NCBI RefSeq assembly: GCF_902832845.1
Contig: NZ_CADFDB010000001.1
Span: 682,001 to 746,000, forward strand
DNA from: Burkholderia metallica
GTDB taxonomy: Bacteria > Pseudomonadota > Gammaproteobacteria > Burkholderiales > Burkholderiaceae
Direction: 5' to 3'
DNA length: 64,000 nucleotides
In this document: one piece after another, positions 27,136 through 36,609 of the stretch
Layout: each line of letters opens with the position of its first letter
Position numbering within the stretch: position 1 is the first letter of the stretch
Notes under the pieces: model-generated
The model's database searches: none
Told to the model about the DNA's origin: nothing
Seen by the model: the letters and a program-made list of their open reading frames with translations, nothing else
Position numbers and translations under genes: made by a program

Positions 27136-28692
27136 ATGGCTGTTTCTTCTGCACATTCGGTGAACTCGGGCGCGCTGGCGCCGTCGGCCGTCGTCGGCGT
27201 GATCGGTGCCGGCGCGATGGGCGCGGGCATCGCGCAGGTTGCGGCGGCGGCCGGCCATACGGTGCTGCTGTACGACCTGAACGAAGCCGCGTGCGAGCGC
27301 GCGCTGACGGGCATCCGCGCGCAGTTCGCGCGACTCGCGGAGAAAGGCCGGCTCGAACCGGCCGAAGCCGACGCGGCCGGCAACCGGATTCGCGCGGTGC
27401 GTGAACTGGCCGATTTCGCGGGCGCCGCGCTGATCGTCGAGGCGGCGGCCGAGCGGCTCGACGTGAAGCGCGAGATCTTCGCGACGCTCGAGCGTCATGT
27501 CGACGACGCGTGCGTGCTGGCAACCAACACGTCGTCGATCTCGATCACGTCGATCGCGGCGGGGCTGCGCGTGCCGCAGCGCGTCGCCGGCCTGCATTTC
27601 TTCAACCCGGCGCCGCTGATGGCGCTCGTCGAAGTGGTCAGCGGGCTCGCGACCGCGCCCGACGTCGCGCAACGGCTGTACGCGAGCGCCGCCGCATGGG
27701 GGAAGCAGCCCGTGATGGCGAAATCGACGCCCGGCTTCATCGTGAACCGCGTCGCGCGGCCGTACTACGCGGAAGCGCTGCGGGTGCTGAACGAGCAGGG
27801 CGGCACGCCGGCCTCGATCGACGCGGTGATGCGCGAGGCCGGCGGCTTCCGGATGGGGCCGTTCGAGCTGATGGACCTGATCGGGCACGACGTGAACTTC
27901 GCGGTGACCGAATCGGTGTTTCGCGCGTACTTCAACGATCCGCGCTACACGCCGTCGCTGATCCAGCAGGAACTCGTGAACGCGGGCTTTCTCGGGCGCA
28001 AGTCGGGGCGCGGCTTCTATTCGTATGCGGACGGGGCGACGCCGCCCGCGCCCGATGTCGAAACGCCGCGCGACGCGCCGGCCGACGTCGCGCTGTTTGC
28101 GCAGGACGGCCCGGCCGCCGCGCTGCATGCGCGTTTCGCGCAACGCGTCGCGCTCGCCCGGCAGGCCGGCGCGCATGCCGACGACCTGCTCGCGACGGCC
28201 GGCCGCGCGTCGATCGCGCTGACCGACGGCCGCACGGCTACCGCCCGCGCCGCGCAGACGGGCGTGGCCGATCTGGTGCTGGTCGACCTGGCGCGCGATT
28301 ACGCGCAGGCCGGGCTCGTTGCGCTGACGCGCGCGCTCCAGTGCAGCGATGCCGCGTATGCGGACGCGGTCGGCCTGTTCCAGCAGGCGGGTTTTCGTGT
28401 GGTCGGCATCGCGGACGTGCCGGGTATGGTCGCGATGCGCACCGTCGCGATGCTCGCGAACGAGGCGGCCGACACGGTAAACCAGGGCGTGTGCTCGCCC
28501 GCCGATCTCGATCTCGCGATGGAGAAGGGCGTGAACTACCCGTGCGGCCCGCTCGCGTGGGCCGATGCGATCGGCATCGGCCGCGTGCATCGCGTGCTGT
28601 CGAACCTCGCGGCGAGCTACGGCGAGGACCGCTACCGCGTGTCGCCGCGCATCGCCGCACTGCATGCGGCCGGCCGCACGTTCCGCTCGTGA
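27136..28692 (+). CDS. paaH: 3-hydroxyacyl-CoA dehydrogenase of phenylacetate degradation
   Basis: 518 aa, the two-part form typical of PaaH. The NAD-binding motif is VIGAGAMGAGIAQVAAAAGH and the catalytic His is in GLHFFNPAPLMALVE. A second C-terminal 3HCDH-like domain follows from about residue 330. In the pathway it oxidises 3-hydroxyadipyl-CoA to 3-oxoadipyl-CoA in the cytosol. ATG 27136 was chosen as the first start after the TATAAT; the ribosome binding site is weak. It is followed after 58 bases by paaK in the same direction, supporting the assignment over a fatty-acid enzyme. Confidence 0.88.
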   Translation: MAVSSAHSVNSGALAPSAVVGVIGAGAMGAGIAQVAAAAGHTVLLYDLNEAACERALTGIRAQFARLAEKGRLEPAEADAAGNRIRAVRELADFAGAALIVEAAAERLDVKREIFATLERHVDDACVLATNTSSISITSIAAGLRVPQRVAGLHFFNPAPLMALVEVVSGLATAPDVAQRLYASAAAWGKQPVMAKSTPGFIVNRVARPYYAEALRVLNEQGGTPASIDAVMREAGGFRMGPFELMDLIGHDVNFAVTESVFRAYFNDPRYTPSLIQQELVNAGFLGRKSGRGFYSYADGATPPAPDVETPRDAPADVALFAQDGPAAALHARFAQRVALARQAGAHADDLLATAGRASIALTDGRTATARAAQTGVADLVLVDLARDYAQAGLVALTRALQCSDAAYADAVGLFQQAGFRVVGIADVPGMVAMRTVAMLANEAADTVNQGVCSPADLDLAMEKGVNYPCGPLAWADAIGIGRVHRVLSNLAASYGEDRYRVSPRIAALHAAGRTFRS

Positions 28693-28750
28693 CGCCGGCC
28701 CCGTTACCTCGAACACGACAACGACATCACTCCACTGGAGGAGCACCCCG

Positions 28751-30073
28751 ATGACTCACCCGACGCATCCCGCCGCCGCCCTCGAACCGATCGAGACAGC
28801 CAGCCGCGACGAACTGCAGGCGCTGCAGCTCGCGCGCCTCAAGTGGTCGCTGCGCCATGCGTACGACAACGTCCCGCACTATCGCCGCACGTTCGACGCG
28901 GCGGGCGTGCATCCGGACGACCTGAAGTCGCTCGCCGATCTCGCGAAATTCCCGTTCTCGACCAAGAACGACCTGCGCGACAACTATCCGTTCGGGCTCT
29001 TCGCGGTGCCGCGCGAGCAGGTCGTGCGCGTGCATGCGTCGAGCGGCACGACCGGCAAGCCGACCGTGGTCGGCTACACCGCGCGCGACATCGACACGTG
29101 GGCGAACGTCACCGCGCGTTCGATCCGCGCAGCGGGCGGCCGCCCGGGCGACACGCTGCACAACGCGTTCGGCTACGGGCTCTTCACGGGCGGGCTCGGG
29201 ATTCACTACGGCGCGGAACGGCTCGGTTGCATGGTCGTGCCGATGTCGGGCGGGCAGACCGAGAAGCAGGTGCAGCTGATCCGCGATTTCGAACCGAAGA
29301 TCATTCTCGTCACGCCGTCGTACATGCTGAACCTGATCGACGAAATGGTGCGGCAGGGGATGGACCCGGCCGAGTCGTCGCTGAAGATCGGCATCTTCGG
29401 CGCCGAGCCGTGGACGCAGGCGCTGCGCGAGGAAGTGGAGACGCGCGTGGGCATCGACGCGCTGGACATCTACGGGCTGTCGGAAGTGATGGGCCCGGGC
29501 GTCGCGTGCGAATGCGTCGAGACGAAGGACGGCCCGGTGATCTGGGAAGACCATTTCTACCCGGAGATCATCGATCCGGTCACGGGCGAAGTGCTGCCGG
29601 ACGGCAGCCCGGGCGAGCTGGTGTTCACGTCGCTGACGAAGGAGGCGATGCCGGTGATCCGCTACCGCACGCGCGACCTCACCGCGCTGCTGCCGCCGAC
29701 GTCACGCGCGATGCGCCGTCTCGCGAAGATCACCGGCCGCTCCGACGACATGCTGATCGTGCGCGGCGTGAACGTGTTCCCGAGCCAGATCGAGGAGATC
29801 GTCGTCGCGCTGCCGCAGTTGTCGGGCCAGTTCCAGATCACGCTGTCGCGCGACGGTCACATGGACCGGCTCGACGTCGCGGTCGAACTGCGCTCCGAGG
29901 CGGCCGCGTCCGTCGGCGAAAGCGATCGTGCGGCGCTCGCGCGCGAGCTGCAGCACCGGATCAAGACGCTGGTCGGCGTGTCGTCCGGCGTGACGGTACT
30001 GCCGGCGGGCGGCATTCCCGCGACCGCGACCGGCAAGGCGCGACGCGTGATCGACCGCCGCGTGGCTGCCTGA
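28751..30073 (+). CDS. paaK: Phenylacetate-CoA ligase
   Basis: 440 aa, the usual PaaK length. The phosphate-binding loop VHASSGTTGKPTVVGYT is diagnostic, followed by GYGLFTGGLGIHYGAERLG, IYGLSEVMGPGVACEC and the C-terminal GRSDDMLIVRGVNVFPSQIEE. It activates phenylacetate to phenylacetyl-CoA with ATP, the first step of the aerobic hybrid pathway. ATG 28751 follows CTGGAGGAG. The ring-oxygenase genes (paaABCDE) are not in this window. Confidence 0.95.
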   Translation: MTHPTHPAAALEPIETASRDELQALQLARLKWSLRHAYDNVPHYRRTFDAAGVHPDDLKSLADLAKFPFSTKNDLRDNYPFGLFAVPREQVVRVHASSGTTGKPTVVGYTARDIDTWANVTARSIRAAGGRPGDTLHNAFGYGLFTGGLGIHYGAERLGCMVVPMSGGQTEKQVQLIRDFEPKIILVTPSYMLNLIDEMVRQGMDPAESSLKIGIFGAEPWTQALREEVETRVGIDALDIYGLSEVMGPGVACECVETKDGPVIWEDHFYPEIIDPVTGEVLPDGSPGELVFTSLTKEAMPVIRYRTRDLTALLPPTSRAMRRLAKITGRSDDMLIVRGVNVFPSQIEEIVVALPQLSGQFQITLSRDGHMDRLDVAVELRSEAAASVGESDRAALARELQHRIKTLVGVSSGVTVLPAGGIPATATGKARRVIDRRVAA

Positions 30074-30110
30074 TCCCCCGTTTGCCGTACTCCCCGAGGA
30101 AACCTGTGCG

Positions 30111-30911
30111 ATGGATGAATTGAAGACCCTGGCCGTCACGGTCGATGCGCGCGGTATCGCCACCGTCGCGCTGCAGCGCGGCGACGTGCTCAACGCGTTC
30201 GACGAGACGATGATCGCCGAGCTGACCGATGCGTTCACGTCGCTCGGCCGGCGCGACGACGTGCGCGCGATCGTGCTGCGTTCGGACGGCCGCGCGTTCT
30301 GCGCGGGCGCCGACCTGCAGTGGATGCAGCGCGCGAGCGCGAATGACGCGGCGGCGAACCTGCGCGATGCGCAGCGGTTCGCCGCGATGATGCGCGCGAT
30401 CCGGCAATGCCCGAAGCCGACGGTGGCGCGCGTGCAGGGCCATGCGTTCGGCGGCGGCGTGGGCCTGTGCGCGGCGTGCGACATCGTGATCGCGAGCGAT
30501 CACGCGCGCTTCTCGGTCAGCGAGGCGCGCTTCGGAATCCTGCCGGCGGTGATCGGCCCGTATCTGGTCGAGGCGGTCGGCCAGCGCCAGGCGCGCCGGC
30601 TCGCGTTGACGGCGACCCAGCTCGCCGCCGGCGACGCGGTCGCGATCGGTCTGATCCACCAGGCCGTGCCGCTCGATTCGCTCGACGAAACGCTCGAGCG
30701 GACACTCGCCGAACTCGGCCGCAACGGCCCGAACGCGCTGATGGAGATCAAGCGCTTCTTCGACGCGATCGGCGAGTATCCGCCGTCGGACGAGCGCGCG
30801 GCGTTCACCGCGCAGACGATCTCCCGCGTGCGGGCGACACCGGAAGCGAAGGAAGGCTTCGCCGCGTTCTTCGCGAAGCGGCCGCCGGCATGGGAGACGG
30901 GCGCCGGCTAA
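30111..30911 (+). CDS. Enoyl-CoA hydratase/isomerase, methylglutaconyl-CoA-hydratase-like
   Basis: 266 aa crotonase-fold protein. Oxyanion-hole and catalytic regions are FCAGADLQWMQRAS and AFGGGVGLCAACDIVIAS, then FSVSEARFGILPAVIGPYLVEAVG. The SDGRAFCAGADLQWM and ILPAVIGPYL segments resemble methylglutaconyl-CoA hydratases of leucine degradation more than PaaF or PaaG. It lies 37 bases after paaK, so it is probably in the same operon and could serve the phenylacetate pathway. Which enoyl-CoA it uses is open. Confidence 0.8.
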   Translation: MDELKTLAVTVDARGIATVALQRGDVLNAFDETMIAELTDAFTSLGRRDDVRAIVLRSDGRAFCAGADLQWMQRASANDAAANLRDAQRFAAMMRAIRQCPKPTVARVQGHAFGGGVGLCAACDIVIASDHARFSVSEARFGILPAVIGPYLVEAVGQRQARRLALTATQLAAGDAVAIGLIHQAVPLDSLDETLERTLAELGRNGPNALMEIKRFFDAIGEYPPSDERAAFTAQTISRVRATPEAKEGFAAFFAKRPPAWETGAG

Positions 30912-31038
30912 CGGGACACGGCGGCGCGCGCCCGCGCGGCGGGCCCGGCCCAATTTTGCGGTGCGGGCGCGGGCGCTTGCTCTACAATGCGTGACCTCCG
31001 GCGCGCTGCCGGCCCAGCCCCGACCGATTCTTCATCCG

Positions 31039-31710
31039 ATGATCGTCAACCGCCTTATCTCCGAGATCCTGTTCGGCTTCACCGGCCTGATCGGCATCAT
31101 CAACCCGATCGGCATCGCGTTCCTGTTTCTCGAACGGACCGAGGCGCTCACCGAGCAAGAACGCGATCTGCTCGCGAGGAAGGTGGCGTTCAATGCGTTC
31201 ATCGTGCTGATGGTCGCGTTCTTCGCCGGCACGCCGGTGCTGCATTTCTTCGGGATTTCGATGGAAGCGTTGCGGATCGGCGGCGGCTTCGCGGTGGCGG
31301 TGGCCGGCTGGCAGATGCTGAACGAGCCCGACGGGCCGGGCGGCGGCGATACGCCGGTCAAGCCGATCGACGCGAACGCGATCATGACGCGCGCGTTCTT
31401 CCCGTTGACCATGCCGCTGACGGTCGGCCCCGGCTCGATCGCGACCGCGATCGCGCTGAACGCGAACCGCACACACAAGCTGTCGGAGTTCATGCTGTCG
31501 AGCATCGTGTCGATCGCCGTGTCCGTGCTGGTCGCGATCGTGATCTGGCAGGTCTACAGCCGTTCCGCGCTGCTGTCGCGCTACCTCGGCAGCGAGGGCA
31601 CCAAGGTCGCGAAGCGCGTGTCGGCGTTCCTGCTGCTGTGCATCGGCGTGCAGATCATGCTGACCGGCTTTTCCGCGTTCCTGCAGCCGCTCGCCGACCA
31701 GGTCAAGTAA
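31039..31710 (+). CDS. MarC family integral membrane protein
   Basis: 223 aa with six membrane segments. The family motif INPIGIAFLFLERTEAL and the later FFPLTMPLTVGPGSIATAIAL identify MarC/YhgN/YchE proteins. The family was once linked to multiple antibiotic resistance, which was later withdrawn; its role is unknown. ATG 31039 gives the membrane-proximal N-terminus; an upstream start would add 26 non-membrane residues. It stands alone between the paa genes and the aldo/keto reductase. Confidence 0.85.
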   Translation: MIVNRLISEILFGFTGLIGIINPIGIAFLFLERTEALTEQERDLLARKVAFNAFIVLMVAFFAGTPVLHFFGISMEALRIGGGFAVAVAGWQMLNEPDGPGGGDTPVKPIDANAIMTRAFFPLTMPLTVGPGSIATAIALNANRTHKLSEFMLSSIVSIAVSVLVAIVIWQVYSRSALLSRYLGSEGTKVAKRVSAFLLLCIGVQIMLTGFSAFLQPLADQVK

Positions 31711-31903
31711 GCCGGCGGCGCCGCGGCGCACGTGCCGCGCAGCCGGTGCCGTACGCGCGTTCGCACCGACGCGCTCCCTGCATACCCTTCGTACCCTGCG
31801 GCGACGCCGCACGTCTTTTTGCCGCCCGCGATACCATGCGACGGTCCGGCGGATGCGCGGCGCGCATCCGGCCGTCAGCTCAACTTCAATGGCGAGGCGT
31901 GCA

Positions 31904-32884
31904 ATGGAATACGTGAAATTCGGATCGACAGGGCTGGAAGTGTCCAGGCTGGTGCTGGGTTGCATGACGTTCGGCGAGCCGTCGCGCGGCACGCATCCGT
32001 GGACGCTGCCGGAGGCGGAGAGCCGCCCGATCATCCAGCGGGCGGTCGAAGCCGGCATCAACTTCTTCGATACCGCGAACATGTATTCGGACGGCACGTC
32101 GGAGGAGATCGTCGGCCGCGCGCTGCGCGATTTCGCGAAGCGCGACGAGATCGTGATCGCCACCAAGGTGTTCTACCGGATGCGGCCGGGGCCGAACGGC
32201 GCGGGGCTGTCGCGCAAGGCGATCATGACCGACATCGACCAGAGCCTGAAACGGCTCGGCACCGACTACGTCGATCTGTACCAGATCCACCGCTGGGACT
32301 ACGGCACGCCGCTCGAGGAGACGCTCGAGGCGCTGCACGACGTCGTGAAGGCCGGCAAGGCGCGCCATATCGGCGCGTCGTCGATGTACGCGTGGCAGTT
32401 CGCGAAGGCGCTGCACACGTCGAAGCAGCACGGCTGGACCCGCTTCGTCAGCATGCAGAACCACCTGAACCTGCTGTATCGGGAAGAGGAGCGGGAAATG
32501 CTGCCGCTGTGCGAAGACGAAGGGATCGCGGTGATTCCGTGGAGCCCGCTCGCCCGGGGCCGCCTCACGCGCAACTGGGACGAATCGACCGGGCGGCAGC
32601 AGAGCGACGCGGTCGGCCAGCGGCTTTACGACGCGACCGCGGAATCGGACAAGGCGATCATCGATGCCGTCGCGACGATCGCGGCCGCACGCAACGTCCC
32701 GCGCGCACAGGTCGCGCTCGCGTGGGTTGCCCAGAAGCGCGGCGTCACCGCGCCGATCGTCGGCATTTCGAAGACGCCGCAACTGGACGACGCGCTGGCC
32801 GCGCTCGAACTGAAACTCACCGACGACGAAATCGCGACGCTCGAACGCCCGTACGTGCCGCACGCGGTCGCCGGGCTCGACTGA
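31904..32884 (+). CDS. Aldo/keto reductase
   Basis: 326 aa (alpha/beta)8 NADPH-dependent oxidoreductase. The catalytic tetrad regions are visible: FFDTANMYSDG (Asp and Tyr), IATKVFYRMRPG (Lys) and QIHRWDY (His). The strand-eight cofactor region reads AIVGISKTPQLDDALAAL in slightly altered form (PIVGISK). It reduces aldehydes or ketones; the substrate is unknown. ATG 31904 is the start nearest to the conserved VKFGSTGLEVSRL motif. It converges on a CPBP protease gene. Confidence 0.9.
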   Translation: MEYVKFGSTGLEVSRLVLGCMTFGEPSRGTHPWTLPEAESRPIIQRAVEAGINFFDTANMYSDGTSEEIVGRALRDFAKRDEIVIATKVFYRMRPGPNGAGLSRKAIMTDIDQSLKRLGTDYVDLYQIHRWDYGTPLEETLEALHDVVKAGKARHIGASSMYAWQFAKALHTSKQHGWTRFVSMQNHLNLLYREEEREMLPLCEDEGIAVIPWSPLARGRLTRNWDESTGRQQSDAVGQRLYDATAESDKAIIDAVATIAAARNVPRAQVALAWVAQKRGVTAPIVGISKTPQLDDALAALELKLTDDEIATLERPYVPHAVAGLD

Positions 32885-32891
32885 GCGGGCG

Positions 32892-32917
32892 CGCCGCGCG
32901 GCCGTCAGCGCGCGGCG
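32892..32917. terminator. GC stem-loop between convergent genes
   Basis: CGCCGCGCG (32892-32900) pairs with CGCGCGGCG (32909-32917). It spans the 20-base gap between the aldo/keto reductase and CPBP stop codons, including the latter. No T-run; low-confidence terminator. Confidence 0.35.
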
Positions 32918-33771
32918 GCGAGCATCGGGTAGGTGAACAGCCCGAAGTGAACGACGTTCAGCCCCGCGTGCGCAAGCGCGGATGCGAGCAGGCCGCCGCG
33001 CCGCCACGCGAGGCCGTAGCCGACACCGGCCACCGTGCCGAGCACGATCCATTGCCAGCCGGCGGCCGCATGCGCGGCGCCGAACAGCAGCGCGCCGATC
33101 GCGAGCGCGACCCACGGCCCCCACGCGAACGCGCGCAGCATGCGCGTCAGCCCGCCCTGCACATAGCCGCGGAACAGCGCTTCCTCGGCGAACGTCACGA
33201 GCAGCAGGTTGTTCACGAGCCACAGCCAGCCCGACGGCGGCCACTTGGGCGCCCAGCCGACCATCCCGAACGCGAGCGCGCCGGCCAGGCACGCGGCCGC
33301 CGTGGCGACCGCGGCCACGGCGCCGGTGCGCAGCGCGCGTGACAGCGGGACGTCGGGGGCGACCCACGGCAGCACCCACACCAGCCACAGGCCGACGAGC
33401 GGCTTGTCCAGATTCAGGTACATCGTGAACGGCACGGCATCCGGCGTGAAGCGCGTCGGCCCGATCACGCGCGGATTGTGGAAGCCGGGAATCAGATGCA
33501 GGCTGAGCGCGATCGCGAGCGCGGCAAAGACGACGTGCGCGGCGATGCGCACCGCGCGCGCTCGCTCGGGCATCACGCCCCACGCAGCCGCGGCCAGCAA
33601 CCCGAGCGGCGCCAGCGCGAACGGCGCGAGCTTGCCGAACGCCAGTGCGCACGCATAGCCGAGTGCGGCGAGGCCGACGCTCAGGCCGTGCTGCGGGCGA
33701 TGCCACGCGAACGCGGCGGCCGCGAACAGCGCGAGCCAGATCGTGGCGGATGGGAGGAGCGAAAGGGACAT
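32905..33771 (-). CDS. CPBP family intramembrane metalloprotease (CAAX/Abi)
   Basis: 288 aa, about eight membrane segments. The three CPBP motifs are complete: EEALFRGYVQGGL, FGAAHAAAGWQWI and SALAHAGLNVVHF, providing the two Glu, the His and the final His/Asn of the glutamate metalloprotease site. Bacterial members process peptides or act in immunity, but most have no known substrate. It is a single gene on the minus strand, 74 bases from the next. Confidence 0.85.
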   Translation of the reverse strand: MSLSLLPSATIWLALFAAAAFAWHRPQHGLSVGLAALGYACALAFGKLAPFALAPLGLLAAAAWGVMPERARAVRIAAHVVFAALAIALSLHLIPGFHNPRVIGPTRFTPDAVPFTMYLNLDKPLVGLWLVWVLPWVAPDVPLSRALRTGAVAAVATAAACLAGALAFGMVGWAPKWPPSGWLWLVNNLLLVTFAEEALFRGYVQGGLTRMLRAFAWGPWVALAIGALLFGAAHAAAGWQWIVLGTVAGVGYGLAWRRGGLLASALAHAGLNVVHFGLFTYPMLAAAR

Positions 33772-33844
33772 GACAGGGGCGGCATTCGTCGGACGAGACG
33801 CCGCGCATCATACAGGAGCGTCCTGCGATACCGGCCCGATGCGG

Positions 33845-34516
33845 TCAGCGGCCGGCCGTTTCGGTGACGCCGTCGCGCCCCGGAATGTGGACGCTGTTGC
33901 GCTCGCGCATCCGCCGCCGGTACCAGAACGTCCACAGCAGCAGGCAGCCGAACACGGTATAGCCCATGACCGGCGACACGACCAGCACGCGTTCGACCGG
34001 CCAGGTCACGACCATCCAGCAGCGCACCAGCATTTCCAGCGTCATGAACGCGCCCCAGACGAAGGTCATCCGCCGCAGCATCCGCCGCAGCCCCGGCTGC
34101 GCGTTCCAGACCGCTTCGAAGTGCGCGGCGCCGCCGTCCATCTCGCGGGCCACGGTAGCGCGGGCGAGGTAGAAGATCAGCGGGCGTTCGCGGAACAGCG
34201 ACAGCAGGAACACGACGCCGATCGTGCCCGACGCGAGCGATTCGCGCATCAGCAGCGTGCGCGGGCTGCCGCCGAGCGCCATCCCGACGATCGACAGCGC
34301 GATGCCGAGCAGCACGATGGCCGCCACCGCATCGACGCGGCGCGAGCGGATGAATTCGACGATCGACCAGATGATCGGCGGGACCGCCGACGCGTACAGC
34401 GCGCCGGTTTCGCCGAAATGGGGCTGTACGGCCCGGTAGGCGACCCAGGGCAGCACCAGGTTGACGAAGAGTTCGAGTATCAGTCCGGCTCGCGGTTTCA
34501 CGGTACGCAATTCCAC
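33845..34516 (-). CDS. VC0807-type integral membrane protein of unknown function
   Basis: 223 aa with six predicted membrane segments. The pattern AVPPIIWSIVEFIRSRRVDAVAAIVLL followed by RESLASGTIGVVFLLSLFRERPLIFYLAR is that of the VC0807 family, which has no assigned function. GTG 34516 is proposed as the start because the membrane-rich part begins soon after; there is no clear ribosome binding site and GTG or TTG codons a few positions later are alternatives. It lies 155 bases downstream of the histidine kinase gene on the same strand and could be cotranscribed with it. Confidence 0.65.
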   Translation of the reverse strand: MELRTVKPRAGLILELFVNLVLPWVAYRAVQPHFGETGALYASAVPPIIWSIVEFIRSRRVDAVAAIVLLGIALSIVGMALGGSPRTLLMRESLASGTIGVVFLLSLFRERPLIFYLARATVAREMDGGAAHFEAVWNAQPGLRRMLRRMTFVWGAFMTLEMLVRCWMVVTWPVERVLVVSPVMGYTVFGCLLLWTFWYRRRMRERNSVHIPGRDGVTETAGR

Positions 34517-34671
34517 GCAGGTGGGGGCGAACGGGCAAGGGGCGCGGTTGGCCCCCGGTTGCCCCGAAAAGGGTTCGGTCCAGTATATCGAAGAATCGGG
34601 CGGGCGCTGCTGCGGCACCGCATCGGCCGTCGGGTATTGGCCGCTTATGGCAGGCAGCGTCGTTGCCGTCG

Positions 34672-36609
34672 TCACGGGGCCGCGGCAGCTGGCAGCGTGA
34701 TCGTAACCGTGGTGCCCTGCAGCACGACGCTGTGCACGTGAATCTGGCCTTCGTGCCGCTCGACGACGGTCTTGACGAACGCCATGCCGAGCCCGACGCC
34801 GCTGGTTTCCGGCTGGCCGACGGTGCGAAAGCGCCGGTAGCGCTCGAACAGTCGCGTCTGGTCCGCGCTGTCGATTCCGCACCCGCTGTCGCGGATCGTG
34901 CAGCGCACGGTCTTGCCGCCGGCGTCCGGCTCGACCCGGCATTCGACGCTCGTCAGCGGTGCGCTGTACTTGATCGCGTTGTCCAGCAGGTTGATCAGCG
35001 CCCTCGACAGCAACGCCGGATCGCCCAGCACGATCGTGTCGTCGCGCCGCGGCACGTCGTCGATCGACATGGATTTCCGGTGCGCGAGCGGCCACACCGC
35101 ATCGCGCGCCTCGTTCATCCGGTCGGCGAGGTTCACCGGCACGCGCTCGTATTCGCCGGCCTCGGCCCGCGAGAGCTGCGCGAAGCCGTCGGCCATCGCC
35201 AGCGTGTGCCGTGCGAGCTTGCCGATTCTCGCGAACTGCTGCTTCACCGGTGCATCGGCCGCCCGCCGCGCCTGCGTGTCGATCAGGATGATCAGCGAGG
35301 TCAGCGGGGCGCGCATGTCGTGCGAAAACAGCGTCAGCATGTCGTTGCGCTGGCGCTCGAGCATGTCGCGGCGCACGGTCGCGTGGCGCAACGTTTCCAG
35401 CGCGTCGTGGATTCGCGTGATCTCGGGGCCGATGCCGCGCGGCATCGCGACGTGCGACGTATCGCCGTCGCTGAGCGCGACGATCCGGCGGCCCAGCATG
35501 TCGAGCGGCTTCGACAGCAGCCGCTGCAGGCCGCGCGCGAGCGAAACCAGGATCGCGATGCACAGTGCCGTCGCGAACGCCGACACGCCGACCATGATCC
35601 GGGCGGCATCGCGCTCGGCGGTCGCCCGGTGCCGGGCAACGGCGATCACGCGGTCGCGCAGCCGCTCGCTCGGCCGGAAATACGGCACGATCGCGCGGGA
35701 CAGCCCGGCCGCGCTCATCGCATAGGTGCCGTTGCGGCCGTCGGCGACGGTCGCGTCGACGAGCGGCAGGATGTGCGCGTCGAATGCGGTATTCAACTGC
35801 GCATAGTCGCGCGCCACGTCGGGATCGTCGAGCCGCGTGCCGATCGCGCCGTCGATCAGCGCGCGCAATTGCTCGATGCGCCCGCGCATGCGCATGATGT
35901 CCGCGAACTGCGTGCGCTCGAGCGGCTGGCGCGCGAACATCGGCGCGATGAGCAGCGAACCCGTGCGGCCCGCGTATTCGCGCAGATCGCCGAGGAGCCG
36001 CGCGAGCAGGATCGCACCCGACGTGCGTGGGTCGTCCGTCGCGGTATCGGAGATGGCGCCGTCGATCAACGGCGACAGCGTGTCGACGATCCGGAACAGG
36101 CGCGCCTGCGCGTGCTGGATATCGTGCACGGTGCGTGATGCGAGCGGCCGCGCATCGAGCGCATCGACTTCCGCGCGCGCAGCGGCGAGCGCGATCCGGA
36201 TCGCGTCGAGTGCATGCAGCAGGTTGCTGCGTTCGCGATCGTCGAGCACGCTCGTCTGCGCGATGCCGGCGCGAAACCGTGCGAGCGCCCGGTCGGAACG
36301 CGCGCGCGCGGCGGACAGCGTGCGGGCCTCGGTCGCGCCGTCGTCCTGCGACCGGACCAGCAGGTCGTTCGTCGGGCCGCGTTCGGCCGAGATCACGTTG
36401 GCGGCGCTGATCGCGCAGCGGACGAAGTCGAAGCGCTGCAGGTCGGCGTCCTCGTGCCGGTATTGCCGGACGCTCCCCCAGATGATCGTGCCGCACAGCA
36501 ACGCCAGCAGCGTCGTGACGAGTGCGAAGCCGATATGCGTCTTCTGCTGGATCGTCAGCGATCGAACGTTGCAGGCGGGGTCCAGGCGAAACGAGAATGA
36601 ACGATTCAT
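34672..36609 (-). CDS. Sensor histidine kinase, orphan
   Basis: 645 aa. Two membrane helices (about residues 27-47 and 338-358) flank a large periplasmic domain of about 290 residues, mostly helical. A HAMP-like stretch follows (SKPLDMLGRRIVALSDGDTSH). The H-box TLFSHDMRAPLTSL has the phospho-accepting His430. N-, G1- and G2-boxes are LLDNAIKYS, DSGCGID and SGVGLGMAFV. The start at ATG 36609 is preferred over a TTG six codons upstream. No response regulator gene lies beside it, so its partner must be elsewhere. The ligand is not inferable. Confidence 0.9.
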   Translation of the reverse strand: MNRSFSFRLDPACNVRSLTIQQKTHIGFALVTTLLALLCGTIIWGSVRQYRHEDADLQRFDFVRCAISAANVISAERGPTNDLLVRSQDDGATEARTLSAARARSDRALARFRAGIAQTSVLDDRERSNLLHALDAIRIALAAARAEVDALDARPLASRTVHDIQHAQARLFRIVDTLSPLIDGAISDTATDDPRTSGAILLARLLGDLREYAGRTGSLLIAPMFARQPLERTQFADIMRMRGRIEQLRALIDGAIGTRLDDPDVARDYAQLNTAFDAHILPLVDATVADGRNGTYAMSAAGLSRAIVPYFRPSERLRDRVIAVARHRATAERDAARIMVGVSAFATALCIAILVSLARGLQRLLSKPLDMLGRRIVALSDGDTSHVAMPRGIGPEITRIHDALETLRHATVRRDMLERQRNDMLTLFSHDMRAPLTSLIILIDTQARRAADAPVKQQFARIGKLARHTLAMADGFAQLSRAEAGEYERVPVNLADRMNEARDAVWPLAHRKSMSIDDVPRRDDTIVLGDPALLSRALINLLDNAIKYSAPLTSVECRVEPDAGGKTVRCTIRDSGCGIDSADQTRLFERYRRFRTVGQPETSGVGLGMAFVKTVVERHEGQIHVHSVVLQGTTVTITLPAAAAP

